A DNA stretch of 64,000 nucleotides from Anastrepha obliqua (GCF_027943255.1 NC_072896.1:68466501-68530500); one strand, 5' to 3'; counted from the first letter of the stretch, positions 32,641-44,360 are shown. A program made the numbers and translations. Notes: generated by a model not told the origin, from the sequence alone.

Positions 32641-35255
32641 CCGTCAGGGGTATATGACTTAGTACTATTATACTTTTTAATTTTTCAGCGACAAAATTTC
32701 TAAAATAGCAAAAAAATGATAATTTCTTTGGCCCAAAATCTATTCCTTGTGTAAAATAACATTTAAACAACTATTAATATCTAATATTATCGACCAGAAC
32801 TATAACTTGGTATAAAATGTAGGAGAATGAAGGCAAAAACCAACAAGAAAAATTTAAAAATTTATAAAAATATTGTAATGAAACAAATTATGCGCATATC
32901 ATGAAATATCTACCAACACTAGACGAATGAAATTGTGAAAAAATATTTATGACATAAAATCAAAAATCACATACACACACATGAAAACAGTTTCTGGAAG
33001 TTGAATTTTTTAATTCGCTTCTCCCGAATTTCATCACCAAAATTTTATTTGTTGTTGTTATCTGGCAAAAGCACTCGATGCATTTTTAAATTACTGTGTT
33101 GTATTTTTTTTTTCAAACAATTTTAAAAAAAATTATTTAGCTTTCAAATTGACACAAAAAAGTGTGATTGTTTTTTTTTCTTCTTTTGACTTGATTTATA
33201 AAAAGATATTTGTATCTACAGCATTTTAAATGCATGTTATATTTTCTGATTATGAGGACATTACATAATTATTTACTTTTTTTGTAATTTGCATTAAATA
33301 TATGTTAGTCATTTAGTGTGTAAAATTATGGATAATTACTAAAATTAAATTCAATGAAAGTATTCTCTTCAAAAAAATAGCAATTTTGGCTTTAAACACA
33401 TTTAAGAACTTTTTAATTTTTAGCTACATATTCTCGAAACTAATTGCATTACTGTTAAGATAATAAGTCAAGTGCCAAACAATTTTAATTTCCAGCTGTC
33501 GTTTTTGTTATAATGGCATAAAACATTCACCTTGAATTTTTGAAAGAAATCTGTTCGGGTGACATTGCCTTGGCCAAATGTAATACTGGATCCTTCTGAT
33601 ACCATAGAGCCGAACATTTTAAATGACTTCCAGGAATGTTTTTATTTCTTATATTAGATTCCTCAAAATATTAAAAGTTTTGGGGTCAATGTTTTATGCA
33701 ACAACCACATAAATGCATCAACTGACAGCATTTTTTGTCACTTTTAGCATTTTTACGAAAAGTTTCTTCTTCTTATTTGTTGTTTTAATTTTTTCTGTTA
33801 CATATATTAGAAATTTCATATTAATCTATGATAAGCTTAAAAATGCATTTAAAACTTTCTCAATCACCGTCAACACTTCAACACTCCTTTTTATCAACTG
33901 TTCCTATATAAGTAGTTGAAAGAAATAAAATATATTGAATACAGAATGTTTGCATCTCTCAACTTGTAACTAATCATAATCATAAATAAACTAAAAAAAT
34001 ATACATACATATATACACAATATTATACCTAAACAGTCACAAAAGTTAAAATTTAGTAAAACAAAAGAATAAAATTCATTAAACTTAATCAACAAATAGC
34101 GATTGTATATAGTAATTGAATATGAATAAACACTGAGTAAAATTGTAAGTGATCTGCAAGTTTACATAATATTAGAAATATTTTCAAGTAATTTTTTAAT
34201 TAAGTTCCAAGAAATATTGCGCATGTTTGTATCGTAGAACGGCGATAACATTTGTAATTTTTGCACTACAAAGTTTTATGTAGAAAAAATATAAAAAATC
34301 ATAATTAATTGCAGTAAAATGTTTATAAGAATTTAAAGAAAATTGAAAATACTGTTAACTACAAAATGAATTTTTTTAAGTGCAATCGACTGCAAGAAGT
34401 AAATAGGTTTATGTCTTTGTAATTTAAACATTGTATAGAAATAAATAACCTTTAGATGGTGCATTATTTCACAATCGACTTGGAAATATCCACAACCACT
34501 GCTAAGCAGTTTCTTCCAAGCATTCAAAAATCGTTAAAAACAATCGACACATTTTCTTTCAAAATATAATATATCAATCTTGTGTCCAGTTACTCTTTTT
34601 TTAACTACTTGAAACCATTATTAGTTAATAAAATTGTACTTTTTATTACAAATCCATATATAATAAGTATTTATAAGGAGATACATTTGTATTTACCATT
34701 TAGGATGAAGAATTTTAAATGAACTTTTGAAATGAAATAAATAAGAATGCATATAATGATAAATGATAAATCATTATGGCAGCAAATTGTTTCATTTATT
34801 CTGTATATAATTTTTATTAATTTCTCTAATTATATTATACCGCAGCACCTATTAAAATGTGCAGAACTACTAAATTTAAGGCGAATAGATATAGATATGC
34901 CAGCAAGTGCCACCGGAAGTTCAACTGAAAGAAGACGTCTTGAAGACTTTTATTTGAAACATTCGTATCACCCAGTCCTGAAACGTTTATGGCTTAAGTA
35001 GGCCACAGACGCCGAACATGCTAAACATTTTAATTTTCAGAGAGCGGCTCACGCACATGTTCATCATTTGTGGTGTGGTGCGCGAACATGACATTGATAA
35101 CAAAAACAACCATCTCATTATGTGTTGATGCTTAAAGTGTGCATTAACGAAATTAATAGTGCAGTTAATTGAGTGCCTAAAACACGAGCTAGCATAATGG
35201 AAAATCAAAAATGACAAAAAATAAAAAAGTAGAAAAAACAGAGCATGTGCTGGGA
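32641..35255. other. Intergenic AT-rich stretch
   Basis: Nothing gene-like recognised. Positions 34910-34995 resemble 39415-39505 (both read ATTC(G/A)T..CACCCAGTCC), so this is another copy of an unclassified repeat. Confidence 0.4.
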
Positions 35256-35546
35256 TTAAATTGGCTTTGATGCAGAAATAATTGCTGAACATGTTTCTAC
35301 TACTATTAAGCCGAGGGAGGGTGAAATATTTGTCAGGAATTTCAAATCGACGTAGTTTTGTCCTGAGGCAAGGAATCCTAACGTAGCCGACAATCCCTTG
35401 TTTTGCGCTATCGCGTCTCGCATTAATGTATTTATTTTAACAATTGTAGGAGTTACTAATTCGTAAATGCAGTTATAAAATTTCACGTCCATACGTAAAA
35501 ATTTTTCTAGAATCCGACAATTTAATAGCTTTACATTGTATCTCAT
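35256..35546 (-). pseudogene. PIF/Harbinger transposase fragment
   Basis: 96 open codons with MDVKFYNCIYELVTPTIVK, MRDAI and LSATLGFLASGQNYVDLKFL, matching the N-terminal part of Harbinger DDE nucleases (the RLA-TLR-LATG-S-R-L region). The catalytic part is missing. The MADF-like fragment at 36070-36420 may be the partner gene of the same element. Confidence 0.6.
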
Positions 35547-35776
35547 TCTTCTTCTATTGGCGAATCACTAACCAATATGCAGAATGCTTTTTGTTTTTGC
35601 CCTCTTTCCCTTTTGCTTTTTAAAGAGGAACAAGTAACAAACATTGCAATCGCTTCATCCGCGTTTTTTTTCTATTACTTTTTACGTTATCAACAAAAAA
35701 TCACATATAAACCACTCGCCGAATGTGGCAAACGGCAGCGAGCACGTTCATCGTGTGTAGCCTTTTTTAGGCGCTT

Positions 35777-35932
35777 GTCAGATACTCAATATTTACTGAC
35801 AGTATTTTTGAATCACAATATTTATTAAACGTGCAGCATGGAATATTGATGTGTCGAGATCCATATCCCAAAATTTCTAGAAATTTTGAAATCCATCAAT
35901 ATGGATCGCAATACTGTCAATAAATATTGAGC
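35777..35932. repeat. Short imperfect inverted repeat
   Basis: CTCAATATTTACTGACAGTA at the left pairs with the reverse complement of CTGTCAATAAATATTGAG at the right, with ATGGATC-type inverted strings inside. Similar strings occur at 39320-39375. It may be a MITE or the end of a larger element. Confidence 0.5.
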
Positions 35933-36069
35933 TTGTATTGAATATTGAAATTATTGAACTTGGTGAAATAGAATTACAAGCAAATAAAAAGGATTCAACT
36001 TATTTTTATGTATTTTGCGACAATATAATGGAAGATAATATTGAAATCGAGCATCTAGTGACGGTGGAA

Positions 36070-36420
36070 CGGACTTTACAACAGAGAAGCGTATTTTAAA
36101 AGAATTTGTTTTAAATATGGAAGCCTTGTCGGAGTTGTGGGACTCTTCAGTTAATTCATATAACGACAAAACAAAAGGGATGGCTGCATATCAAAAGTTA
36201 CTAACATTGTTTAAAAAAATTAAGCCTACAGCTATAGTGGACGCTGTAAAAAATAAAATAAATTCGTTGGAATCGAATTATTTTTTTTTTTTATTTTTTT
36301 TTATAAAGGTTTACATAACAATAAAATTATTATACAAACTAAAAGGAGTGCAGCGCTAGCATCGGAGGCTTTCGGCTGGAATCGAATTATTTGGAAGAAG
36401 TTAAAACGAATTATTGACTC
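36070..36420 (+). pseudogene. MADF-domain fragment, probably from a Harbinger element
   Basis: The + strand encodes TEKRILKEFVLNMEALSELW, NDKTKGMAAYQKLL and DAVKNKINSLES, then, after a 93-bp insertion, NYLEEVKTNY. The spacing of Trp, the central Tyr and the KKINSL helix fits a MADF (Myb-like) DNA-binding domain. Harbinger elements typically carry such a second gene. It is interrupted at 36284-36376. Confidence 0.6.
36284..36376 (-). mobile_element. 93-bp retroposed insert with poly(A) tail and target duplication
   Basis: TGGAATCGAATTATTT occurs at 36268-36283 and 36377-36392. Between the copies is a run that on the minus strand is about 60 nt of unique sequence (beginning GCCGAAAGCCTCCGATGC) followed by a long A-rich tail. 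This is the signature of LINE-driven insertion of a truncated RNA. It splits the MADF-like reading frame. The source RNA is not identified. Confidence 0.8.
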
Positions 36421-36569
36421 AAAGCGTTAAGGCAGATGAGTTCTATATTGGGCAACTAATTGCATTATACATATGTACTATATCTATACTATAAAGGTGA
36501 ATGCCCCAAATGACGTAAACATTTTTATACATTCATATTTTCACCCAATGAAGGTTATAGGCATGTTTT

Positions 36570-37340
36570 TACGAGGGGTGCCTTTTATATATTGGGATTA
36601 GAGAACAAAAACAAATTTTAATCATCGAAAATCACTTTATTGTTTTTCAAAATATTCTCCATGAAGATCTATACATTTTTGCATGCGTTTGAACCAATTG
36701 TCGAAGCACTTTTGCCACTCTGAATGAGATACCTCCTAAACATGCATTCTGAATGCCGCAACCGCTTCTTGAGGTGTCGAAAAACGTTGACCTCTCAGTT
36801 TGTTTTTTACGTACGGGAATAAAAAGAAGTCATTCGGTGCCAAGTCAGGACTATACGGCGGGTGCTCAAAAATGCAAGTGTTTGAGCCGATGTGTGAGAG
36901 CTCGCATTGTCCTGATGAAGAGTGATCCGTCTTTGGCGATTGGTTTTCCTAATTTCTTGGAAGACAACTGGCAAACAAATGGTTGTGTACCACTCAGAAT
37001 TTACTGTTCTGCGTTGTTCTAGTGGTACGGTTGCGACATGTCCAGTTTTTCCGAAAAAACAGGCGACCATTTGCTTGGAAGTGCTTCGTGCGCGAACAAC
37101 TTTTGTTGGATTTGGCTCATCTTGAAACACCCATACAGTCCATGATTCATCACCTGTCACGATGTCATAGACGTGTTTCGAAGCCCCGCGATCGTATTTT
37201 TTGAGCATTTCCTTCAACCAATCGACACGAGCCTTTTTTTGAGCTATTGACAAATTGTGTGGGATCCAACGCGAACAAATTTTTTTGACAGTCAAATGTT
37301 TATGCAATATTGAATGTATTCTGGTCCCACTAATGCAAAG
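36570..37340 (-). mobile_element. mariner fragment with transposase, N-terminus missing
   Basis: The left end CGAGGGGTGCCTTTTATATA is preceded by TA (36570-36571) and looks like a mariner end. The minus strand 36807-37307 encodes KKICSRWIPHNLS, VTGDESWTVWVF and LHQDNASSHT, two of the three catalytic Asp sites. The third site lies left of 36850 after a frameshift. The paired-HTH domain and the right end are lost next to the hAT fragment. Confidence 0.75.
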
Positions 37341-37373
37341 TTATGGGTTATTTCTACTTTTTCCTTGCAATAT

Positions 37374-39001
37374 CTATCTACCTCTTCTGTAGGTTTTTTT
37401 TGCATCTTTGAATGCTGATTGATTTGCAGGCATTTCATCGAGGTCTATTGAAACACTGCCATCAGGAAATGAGAATTTCGAAACGGAATCAGAATAAGGT
37501 GTCCATGGACTAGGTAGAGTTGAATTGACTGATGAAGATGTCGAAGAAATTAAATGTAATTTGCAATTAGGGAAATGCAAAAATTCTTAACATCACTTAG
37601 ATCGGCTTGTTGTATATTCAAAGCTGGTGGATATAAGAAGAACGCAGTTTTTTGCCATAAGCTCAGAGATGCTATCCAAATTTTGTCGATGTTATTGATA
37701 TTTTCTTTTAATGTTATTATGGAAGATACATCTGTATCTTGAGGCACACAAAGGCACTTAATTTTTTTAATTGACGGTAGTACATAGCACAAAAAGGGAT
37801 AGTTAGAAAGTTGCATTTTCTTAAAAATAATTTCAAAGTCACTACACAGGTCAACCAGCTGTTTAAGCGTAGAAATACTTATTAGTAATAATCTTTAGCT
37901 TTCTTCCTTCTCTTTGAGTATCTCGTTTATGTGGAACCAATTGTCTACGATTGACTTAAACATTGTGAAATTGGAATTCCAGCGTGGGGGCATTCGTTTT
38001 TTAATGAAGTTTGTAAATGGTGCTGGAAGTTTGCTTTTTTGAAATACTTCACAATTTTTTTGCACGCCTCTACAAGTTCTGTCAGCTCTGTGGTTTCCTT
38101 AAACGATAGTTCCAAGACCTTTTGCAAACAAATGGCTGCTGCAGTTTATACGAGTACGAACATTATTTTCCAAGGCTTTTACAACGTTTGACCCTCTGTC
38201 TGTTACAAACTTAATTTTCTCTATATTGGTTATGCCAAATTCACAGAACAAAGTACTCAATTTATTTAAAATGTTAGTACCAGTTGAACGCTGAAAATCC
38301 ATAGATTTCATCCCCAAAACGATGTCGTATAGCTTCGACTCTTTTTCGTAGTGCAATGTAACTCCCAAAAAATGTCTGCGCACATAATTATCAGTCCATA
38401 AATCAATAGTAGCAGCAGCTTCTCCGCTGTGCACAACCCTGGCAATCTCATCCATGACTTCTTTTTTCTTCTCGTCTGCTAACTTCTGCGTTGTTCGTGA
38501 AAGTGTTGTTGCATCCGGAAGGAAGTCTTTCATGTCAATGTTTTCCTCATACTTTGCTCCAATATTTACGAAAAACTTTGCGAGCTTCTGGAAATCAGGA
38601 CCGTTCATGGCTGAAAACAGTTGGCAATCTTCAGTTATCCATGCCACACAGGAGTCAATTGCGGTCTTTTTGTCTTCTGCTGTAACGGTTTTCAGACACT
38701 TCGGCTCCGTAAGCGATTGACAGCACTTATGGCGGTTTAAATTTGAAGTGCTTTTGGGTGAAAATTCGACAAGGTTTTTGCTATTGCCACAGTACAAATA
38801 TCCATCTAAAATAATTCCATCGTCCTTTATTATATCGCATAATATGTTCCACACTACACTCCTACCCTTGCGTCGCGGTGACAACGTATAAACATTTTTA
38901 AGAATTTTGCCTAAGACAATAGCTTGATCGTTTGACATTATTTTACAACGGCTGAAACCAACTAATCCTTTCAAATACGAAACGCAATTTACAGCGTACA
39001 T
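37374..39001 (-). pseudogene. Hermes/hobo-like hAT transposase, broken
   Basis: The 300-codon frame 38099-39001 matches the N-terminal half of Hermes-type transposases: SPRRKGRSVVWNIL, a BED-finger remnant with NLNRHKCC, TIDLWTDNYVRR-FLGVTLHY and IKFVTDRGSNVVKAL. Further pieces in other frames follow leftwards: 37945-38127 (CKKIVKYFKKANFQH), 37550-37816 (KTAFFLYPPALNIQQADL) and 37374-37580. The first Cys pair of the zinc finger is incomplete. The C-terminal dimerisation part is absent. Confidence 0.85.
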
Positions 39002-39984
39002 TGTACGCCAACGCTCGTTTGCTCGAACCTGTGCTATTTACAATAATGACAATTACTTCTTTGAACAAGTTTGATCGTTTGAACGCAAAGGCCGATGCTA
39101 ATTTCATTCAATGCTGCTTTTTGTTCAATGATTAGATTTGAGCCGAAGACATTAGATCATACGTGTTGACTGAGCTGAACTACGCGTTCGCCTACATGAG
39201 CTGACTGCACTTGACCAAATATTTTGGTTCAATTGACTGAATGTGAGCAAGAAATTTAGCATATGAACAACTCAAGGAAACAGTGAGCCATGCAGGTCTC
39301 TGGCACACACTCACGATCTATCAATATTTTAAAATCCTTCAATATGGATCCCGATCCAAATATTACATTTATTGAACGTCCTTAGCATAATCATAAGAAA
39401 TATCACATTCGACCAAGTGTCCAGGAATGACACCAGAAATGTTGTACTCGAAGCATATGCAGAATTGTTTTATTTGACACATTCATGCCACCCAGTCCCT
39501 CAAACATTCAATGTGAAGCGCAAAGATAAAACTCGCAATTCTATTAGGACCGTAGGATTGAACAAATTGAACGTTTTTGCAACATAAATATTTAAGGAAT
39601 GCATCCCGAGTGCCAGTCCGTGGTCGAATATAAATTCAGCTAGTTTCGATAACGTAGCACAGACTGTCGTGTCACAACCGATGCTGTGCATATTTGGCGC
39701 ATTTGCATACACGCCAACAAGTCTTTAAAATAAACAACACCACTGGCCTTGGTGCAGCTTCAGATTTTAATGCACATTTTTCACAAACAACATCACAACA
39801 CTTCATTTTTGTTTCTTAAAAAATTTATTATTTTTTCGCCTTTATCCTTGTACAAGCATGTCCCTATGCCGACGGCCAAACAACACAACCAAAAATAAAT
39901 TTGGTATACCCGCGACAATTTCACAGTAAATTATACATTCTTATATATTTATCTGCAGAAATTGTTTATATTTTACGATGGAAC
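39002..39984. other. Flank of the hAT relic and 3' flank of RpL37A
   Basis: Probably includes hAT 5' non-coding sequence (39002-39370) and the unclassified repeat at 39395-39520 that is related to 34910-34995. No gene recognised. The 3' UTR of RpL37A lies just left of 39985; no canonical AATAAA was seen close by. Confidence 0.4.
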
Positions 39985-40131
39985 TTATTGTTCCTTGGTT
40001 TCGCGCAAACGACGAACAGCTGAGCGGACAGATGCGGCAGCAGTGGTCGAGTACACCCATGCACCACCGGCAACTACACGCTTGCACCGTTTGCAGGACC
40101 AGATACCAACGCAAGCACGCTTCATTGAGTC
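39985..40131 (-). CDS. RpL37A: RpL37A exon 3
   Basis: 48 codons plus TAA (39985-39987). The acceptor AG on the minus strand lies at 40132-40133. It encodes [20 protein letters not shown] to the C-terminal RETKEQ, with the second Cys pair of the zinc site. Confidence 0.95.
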   Translation of the reverse strand, partial: DSMKRACVGIWSCKRCKRVVAGGAWVYSTTAAASVRSAVRRLRETKEQ

Positions 40132-40550
40132 CTATAATATAAAATAAGATTAAACAGATTTAGTATTTTAATAAAACAATTCTAAAATTTCAAGTGAACT
40201 TACCTTGCCGCAGAAAGTACAGGTGTATTTGGAATGTTGCGTCACTTCCATCTTTTTCACCATTTTACGAAGCGAAGCACCATAACGGGTACCATATTTA
40301 CCCACGATTCCAACCTTCTTAGTGCGTTTGGCCTGTAAATGAATATACGAAAATATTATTCACTGTACTAGAAACGATTTAATTGTATGTAAGCAATCAC
40401 GTCTATTAATTAATTATTAATAAGTTACAAATTAAAATAATTTTGCAACTATACCAATAACTAAACTTCAAACTACATTTCGAACTTAATTAAATTTCAC
40501 TTCTAGTTAGGATTTTAATGCAAAATTTCGATTTATTCAGCCCGTACCAT
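39985..40550 (-). CDS. RpL37A: 60S ribosomal protein L37A (eL43), whole gene
   Basis: Zinc-binding protein of the large ribosomal subunit. Three exons on the minus strand: 40548-40550 (only ATG), 40204-40332 and 39985-40131, introns of 215 and 72 bp. They join into 92 codons, the usual eL43 length. The product starts [19 protein letters not shown] and ends RRLRETKEQ. Zinc ligands: C39, C42 (CTFC) and C57, C60 (CKRC). Splitting the gene right after the ATG is typical of ribosomal protein genes. The coding is intact and not a retrocopy, since introns are present. In Drosophila it is CG5827, next to CG5828, as here. Confidence 0.95.
40204..40332 (-). CDS. RpL37A: RpL37A exon 2
   Basis: 43 codons in phase 0 on both sides. 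The acceptor ...TTTACAG precedes GCC at 40332 and the donor GTAAGT follows at 40203. It encodes [14 protein letters not shown] through YTCTFCGK, with the first Cys pair. Confidence 0.95.
40548..40550 (-). CDS. RpL37A: RpL37A exon 1, start codon only
   Basis: ATG directly followed on the minus strand by GTACGG, a donor. Joining it to 40332 restores the conserved Met-Ala-Lys-Arg-Thr start. No other ATG in frame would give the family N-terminus. Confidence 0.8.
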
Positions 40551-40595
40551 TTTTAAGTTGTTGATTTGTCAAAATTTCAACAGGAAAGAAATTAT
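40551..40595 (-). promoter_or_regulatory. RpL37A: RpL37A 5' UTR with TOP-like pyrimidine tract
   Basis: On the minus strand TTTCTTTCCTG lies about 40 nt upstream of the ATG. Ribosomal protein mRNAs usually start at a C within such a 5' terminal oligopyrimidine tract, which links translation to TOR signalling. The start site is inferred from this motif only. Confidence 0.45.
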
Positions 40596-41251
40596 ATGTC
40601 ACTTGAAGTTGGCCATAGTCGATTGTATGACAACAACAGTTTACAGAGTTGCTATTTCAGTAAATATAAAAACAAGGGTGATTTATATTTCTTCTTGCTT
40701 TATATTATCAATGCGGATGCCGTCAACTGTAATAAATTCACATTGTGTGAGAGAATATCGCCACCGCTTACGAGAGTCGTAAACTATATAAAGTTGATAA
40801 ATTTACGGTTTCATGCGGAAAGTTATTTATTACAATTTTCTTATGTTGTAAAGCCGATTTTTAAAGTTAAGCGAAAAACAACCATAGGGCAAAACATTTC
40901 ATTTGATTTGTTCAGCTGAACGTAATCATTTGAACTTACATGTTTAATGTTTGTTCCATTATAGTTGGTTCTTTATGTTAAGTATATTTCTAAAAATTAT
41001 GTCAAAAAATCATTACATTAAAAATCTAAACTAAGGTGTTTTGCGTTTATTTTTTTCTGCAAGCCGAAAGTTTAATTTTAATAAAAATACATATAACGTA
41101 TGCGACGGTAAAATATGTAGACATTAAAAAACCTCCTACATTTAAAAGGTACGGTTAGTTAATTTTCTGTTGCCTACAGTAGCATTTTTTTCAGTTAATG
41201 TCACATCGTTCGAAAATTTATAGTTACGCACACGACTTGGAGTGACAGTTT

Positions 41252-41489
41252 CAGAAAAAAAGTTTTTTCTAATTTACGGTCGTCCCTCGGCAGGCAATGG
41301 CAAGCCGCCGAGTGTATTTCTGCCATGAAAAATCTCCTCATAAAAAATATCTGCCGTTCGGAATCGGCTCAAAACTGTAGGTCCCTCCATTTGTGGAACA
41401 ACATCAAGACGCATACCGCTAATAGGAGCTCGGCCAAATACCCAAAAAAACAAAAAGGGTGTACGCGCCAATTATATATATATATATAT
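41252..41489 (+). mobile_element. SINE copy, 5' truncated
   Basis: Starts in the body (a GTTTTTTCTAATTTACGG-like stretch, then CGTCCCTCGGCAGG) and runs to GTGTACGCGCCAATTA and (AT)n. The tRNA-like head is missing. Confidence 0.8.
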
Positions 41490-41544
41490 GATTTGTATGC
41501 ATCTTTACATATAGATTTGTTCTTATGTATTGGCATAGGACATA

Positions 41545-42574
41545 TATACATATATATTATGATTGCGTTATATTTGGCTGGAAAATCACAACCAGCCATT
41601 GTTCGTGAGCTCAGTCACCTCAAAGTGGATAAAATGTTTGTGTATCGCACTATAAACCGTTACAATGATACTGGTAGCATTGCAAAACGCTATGAAGGTG
41701 GACCAAACAAGACGGTAACAACGCCAGAAATGGTTCGGAAAGTGAAGGCTCGACTTGAACGAAATCCATTTCGAAGTGGAAGAAAAATGGCCAAAGAACT
41801 GAAAATATCGTAAGACAGCATTCGACGCATATTGAAAAATGAACTCAAGGTCAAGGCTTACAAGTTCTAAAAAGCACACGATCTTTCACCCCAGCAAAAA
41901 AAAGTTCGGTGCGAAAGAGCAAAGGAGTTGTTGCGCTTGCACGAACGTATGGCCACTCGAAGCAATTTCCCATCGCAAGTAATGGTTTGGGCCGCAGTGA
42001 CCGCTGATGGACGCTCTTCAATCGTTTTTATCGAGCCCGTGTCAAAGTGAATGCGACTTATTATCGGGAAAATGTTTTAGAAGCTTCTTTAGAGCCGTGG
42101 ACACGCAAACATTTCGGTCGTAGACCATGGACGTTCCAACAGGACTCGGCATCGTCTCATAAAGCTCGTGTGAACCAACAAGGCTTAAAAATTCATGTTC
42201 CACACTTCATTTCGCCCACACAATGGCTTTCGAATTCGCCAGACGCAAATCCGATGGACTATTCCATCTGGTCCATTGTGGAGAGCAAGGTGAGGACTAA
42301 AAAATATGCCAGTATGGATGCGCCGAAAAAAGCGATTATACGAGAATGGGCCAAAATACCTCAAGATCACATTCGTGCAGCATGCAACTCATTTTTTGGC
42401 CGTTTGAAGGATGTAGTCAATGCAAAAGGTGCTCATATCGACCTAAAATGAATATATGTTAAAATTTTAATCATTTTTGAAGAATTTTGTCTTTGAAATC
42501 AATAAAAAACTAATTTAACACAAAAAAATAATGGTGTTTTGAATAGGTAACACTTCATATCGTTCACCCTGTAT
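41545..42574 (+). mobile_element. DD37D mariner (maT-like) relic
   Basis: The N-terminal frame from about 41560 (MIALYLAGKSQPAIVREL, PFRSGRKMAKELKIS) is an HTH region. The C-terminal frame 42047-42451 has WTFQQDSASSHKARV and SPDANPMDYSIW. Counting 37 residues between the Asp of QQD and the Asp of PMDY gives DD37D. The block with the first catalytic Asp is deleted around 41945, and stops and frameshifts occur. The right end CACCCTGTATA looks like a terminus with TA; the left end was not found. Confidence 0.75.
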
Positions 42575-42597
42575 ATAAACACATCATTGTTATGTAT

Positions 42598-43361
42598 ATA
42601 AACATAAACACACGCACACAAACCAAAATATAACAAAACACAACACAACATAACGTAACACCACATAACATAACATAACTTAACATAACATAACATAACA
42701 TAACATAACATAACATAACATAACATAACATAACATAACATAACATAACATAACATAACATAACATAACATAACATAACATAACATAACATAACATAACA
42801 TAACATAACATAACATAACATAACATAACATAACATAACATAACATAACATAACATAACATAGCATAACTTAACATAACATAACATAACATAACATAACA
42901 TAACATAACATAACATAACATAACATAACATAACATAACATAACATAACATAACATAACATAACATAACATAACATAACATAACATAATATAACATAACA
43001 TAACATAACAAAACATAACATAACATAACATAACATAACATAACATAACATAACATAACATAACATAACATAACATAACATAACATAACATAACATAACA
43101 TAACATAACATAACATAACATAACATAACATAACATAACATAACATAACATAACATAACATAACATAACATAACATAACATAACATAACATAACATAACA
43201 TAACATAACATAACATAACATAACATAACATAGCATAACATAATATAATATAACATAACATAATATAATATAACATAACATAACATAATATAACATAACA
43301 TAATATAACATAACATAATATAACATAACATAATATAATGTAACATAACATAACATAACAT
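42598..43361 (+). repeat. Pentanucleotide array (TAACA)n, about 760 bp
   Basis: About 150 near-perfect copies of TAACA, with variants (TAATA, TAGCA, AAACA) concentrated near both ends and after 43230. The long minus-strand frames here (MLCYV repeats) are a by-product: the 5-bp period simply lacks stops. It starts right beside the end of the DD37D mariner relic. Confidence 0.95.
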
Positions 43362-44163
43362 GCAGTTCAAGCAAGGTAACGTCGCATGAGCAAGATAACG
43401 ACGCATTTTTTGGTGCGTGCAGCCGGCTACATCGAATTATAAGACGTTATCATGTAAAAGTCTTTAGAAAATATTTAAATGTCAAAGAAGGGATAATGAT
43501 TGAGATATAATTAATGCAAAATATCATTACTACAGCTGCGCCTAACGGAAGATTAGATCTTAATCAAAAATCAAAATCATCGCACCTGTTTTAAATTTAG
43601 CTGTCACTATTGTTGAAATCCCCTTTATTTCCATTATCAATAAATTTGTCATCAGTAGGAAACGATTCTATTAGTTTCATCGTACAGTAGATAAGCCAGA
43701 AATAGCAAAAATGTATTTGTGCGATTTCTCATAACCTAATGTGAAATTCTTGAGGTTGCATATTACGTTTAAAACAATCAGACATATGAGAAGAGTTGAT
43801 AATTTTTTCTGTGGTTTGTTAATTTTTGTCAAGTTTGTCGTTCGCATATTTATCAAGTTTTAAAAACCGCATTTATGCGTATGATAATAACGGAGTAGCT
43901 GCCACGCTATTTTAAAAGATTGAGTTTTTCAGAAGGGCGAAACAAATTATAGAAGAAAATGTATCTAATGCTTATTTTATGTTTTATAAAACAGTAATAG
44001 GGGTTGTACACCACACTTTTTAAAGTCTTTAACGGTTTGATTTTCCGAATAAAATTTTACCAAGGTAGCAGGTCGGATAATGTTGTAAAGAATATTTTAA
44101 CGAAATTCCTTAGCACCTTATTCGCCTTTAGACATAGAAATAATGAGTAAGTAGAGAGCTAAA
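43362..44163. other. Intergenic, nothing recognised
   Basis: AT-rich sequence between the pentanucleotide array and the SINE. No gene or element features seen. Confidence 0.5.
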
Positions 44164-44360
44164 TGGCCTCGTAGCCGAATGGCTTGGTGTGTGATTACCA
44201 ATGGGGAAGCTTCCAGTGTATTTATGCCATGAAAAAGCTTCTCATAAAAAACCAGGTTGCCATTTGGAGGCAGGGTAAAATTGTAACTGGTTGTAATTGT
44301 TCGAGGAGGAGCTCGGCTAAACATCCAACAGAGGTTATATGCGCCAATTATATATATATG
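44164..44360 (+). mobile_element. SINE copy with internal deletion
   Basis: A box A-like TAGCCGAATGGCTTGG is present. The sequence then jumps from the head to TTCCAGTGTATTTATGCCATG, losing box B and about 80 bp. The end GCGCCAATTATATATATATG is intact. Confidence 0.75.

Noticed and set aside
42499..43406. Long minus-strand open frames up to 291 codons (repeating MLCYV)
   Set aside because: They are read through the (TAACA)n array, which has no stops in any minus frame. Not a protein gene.
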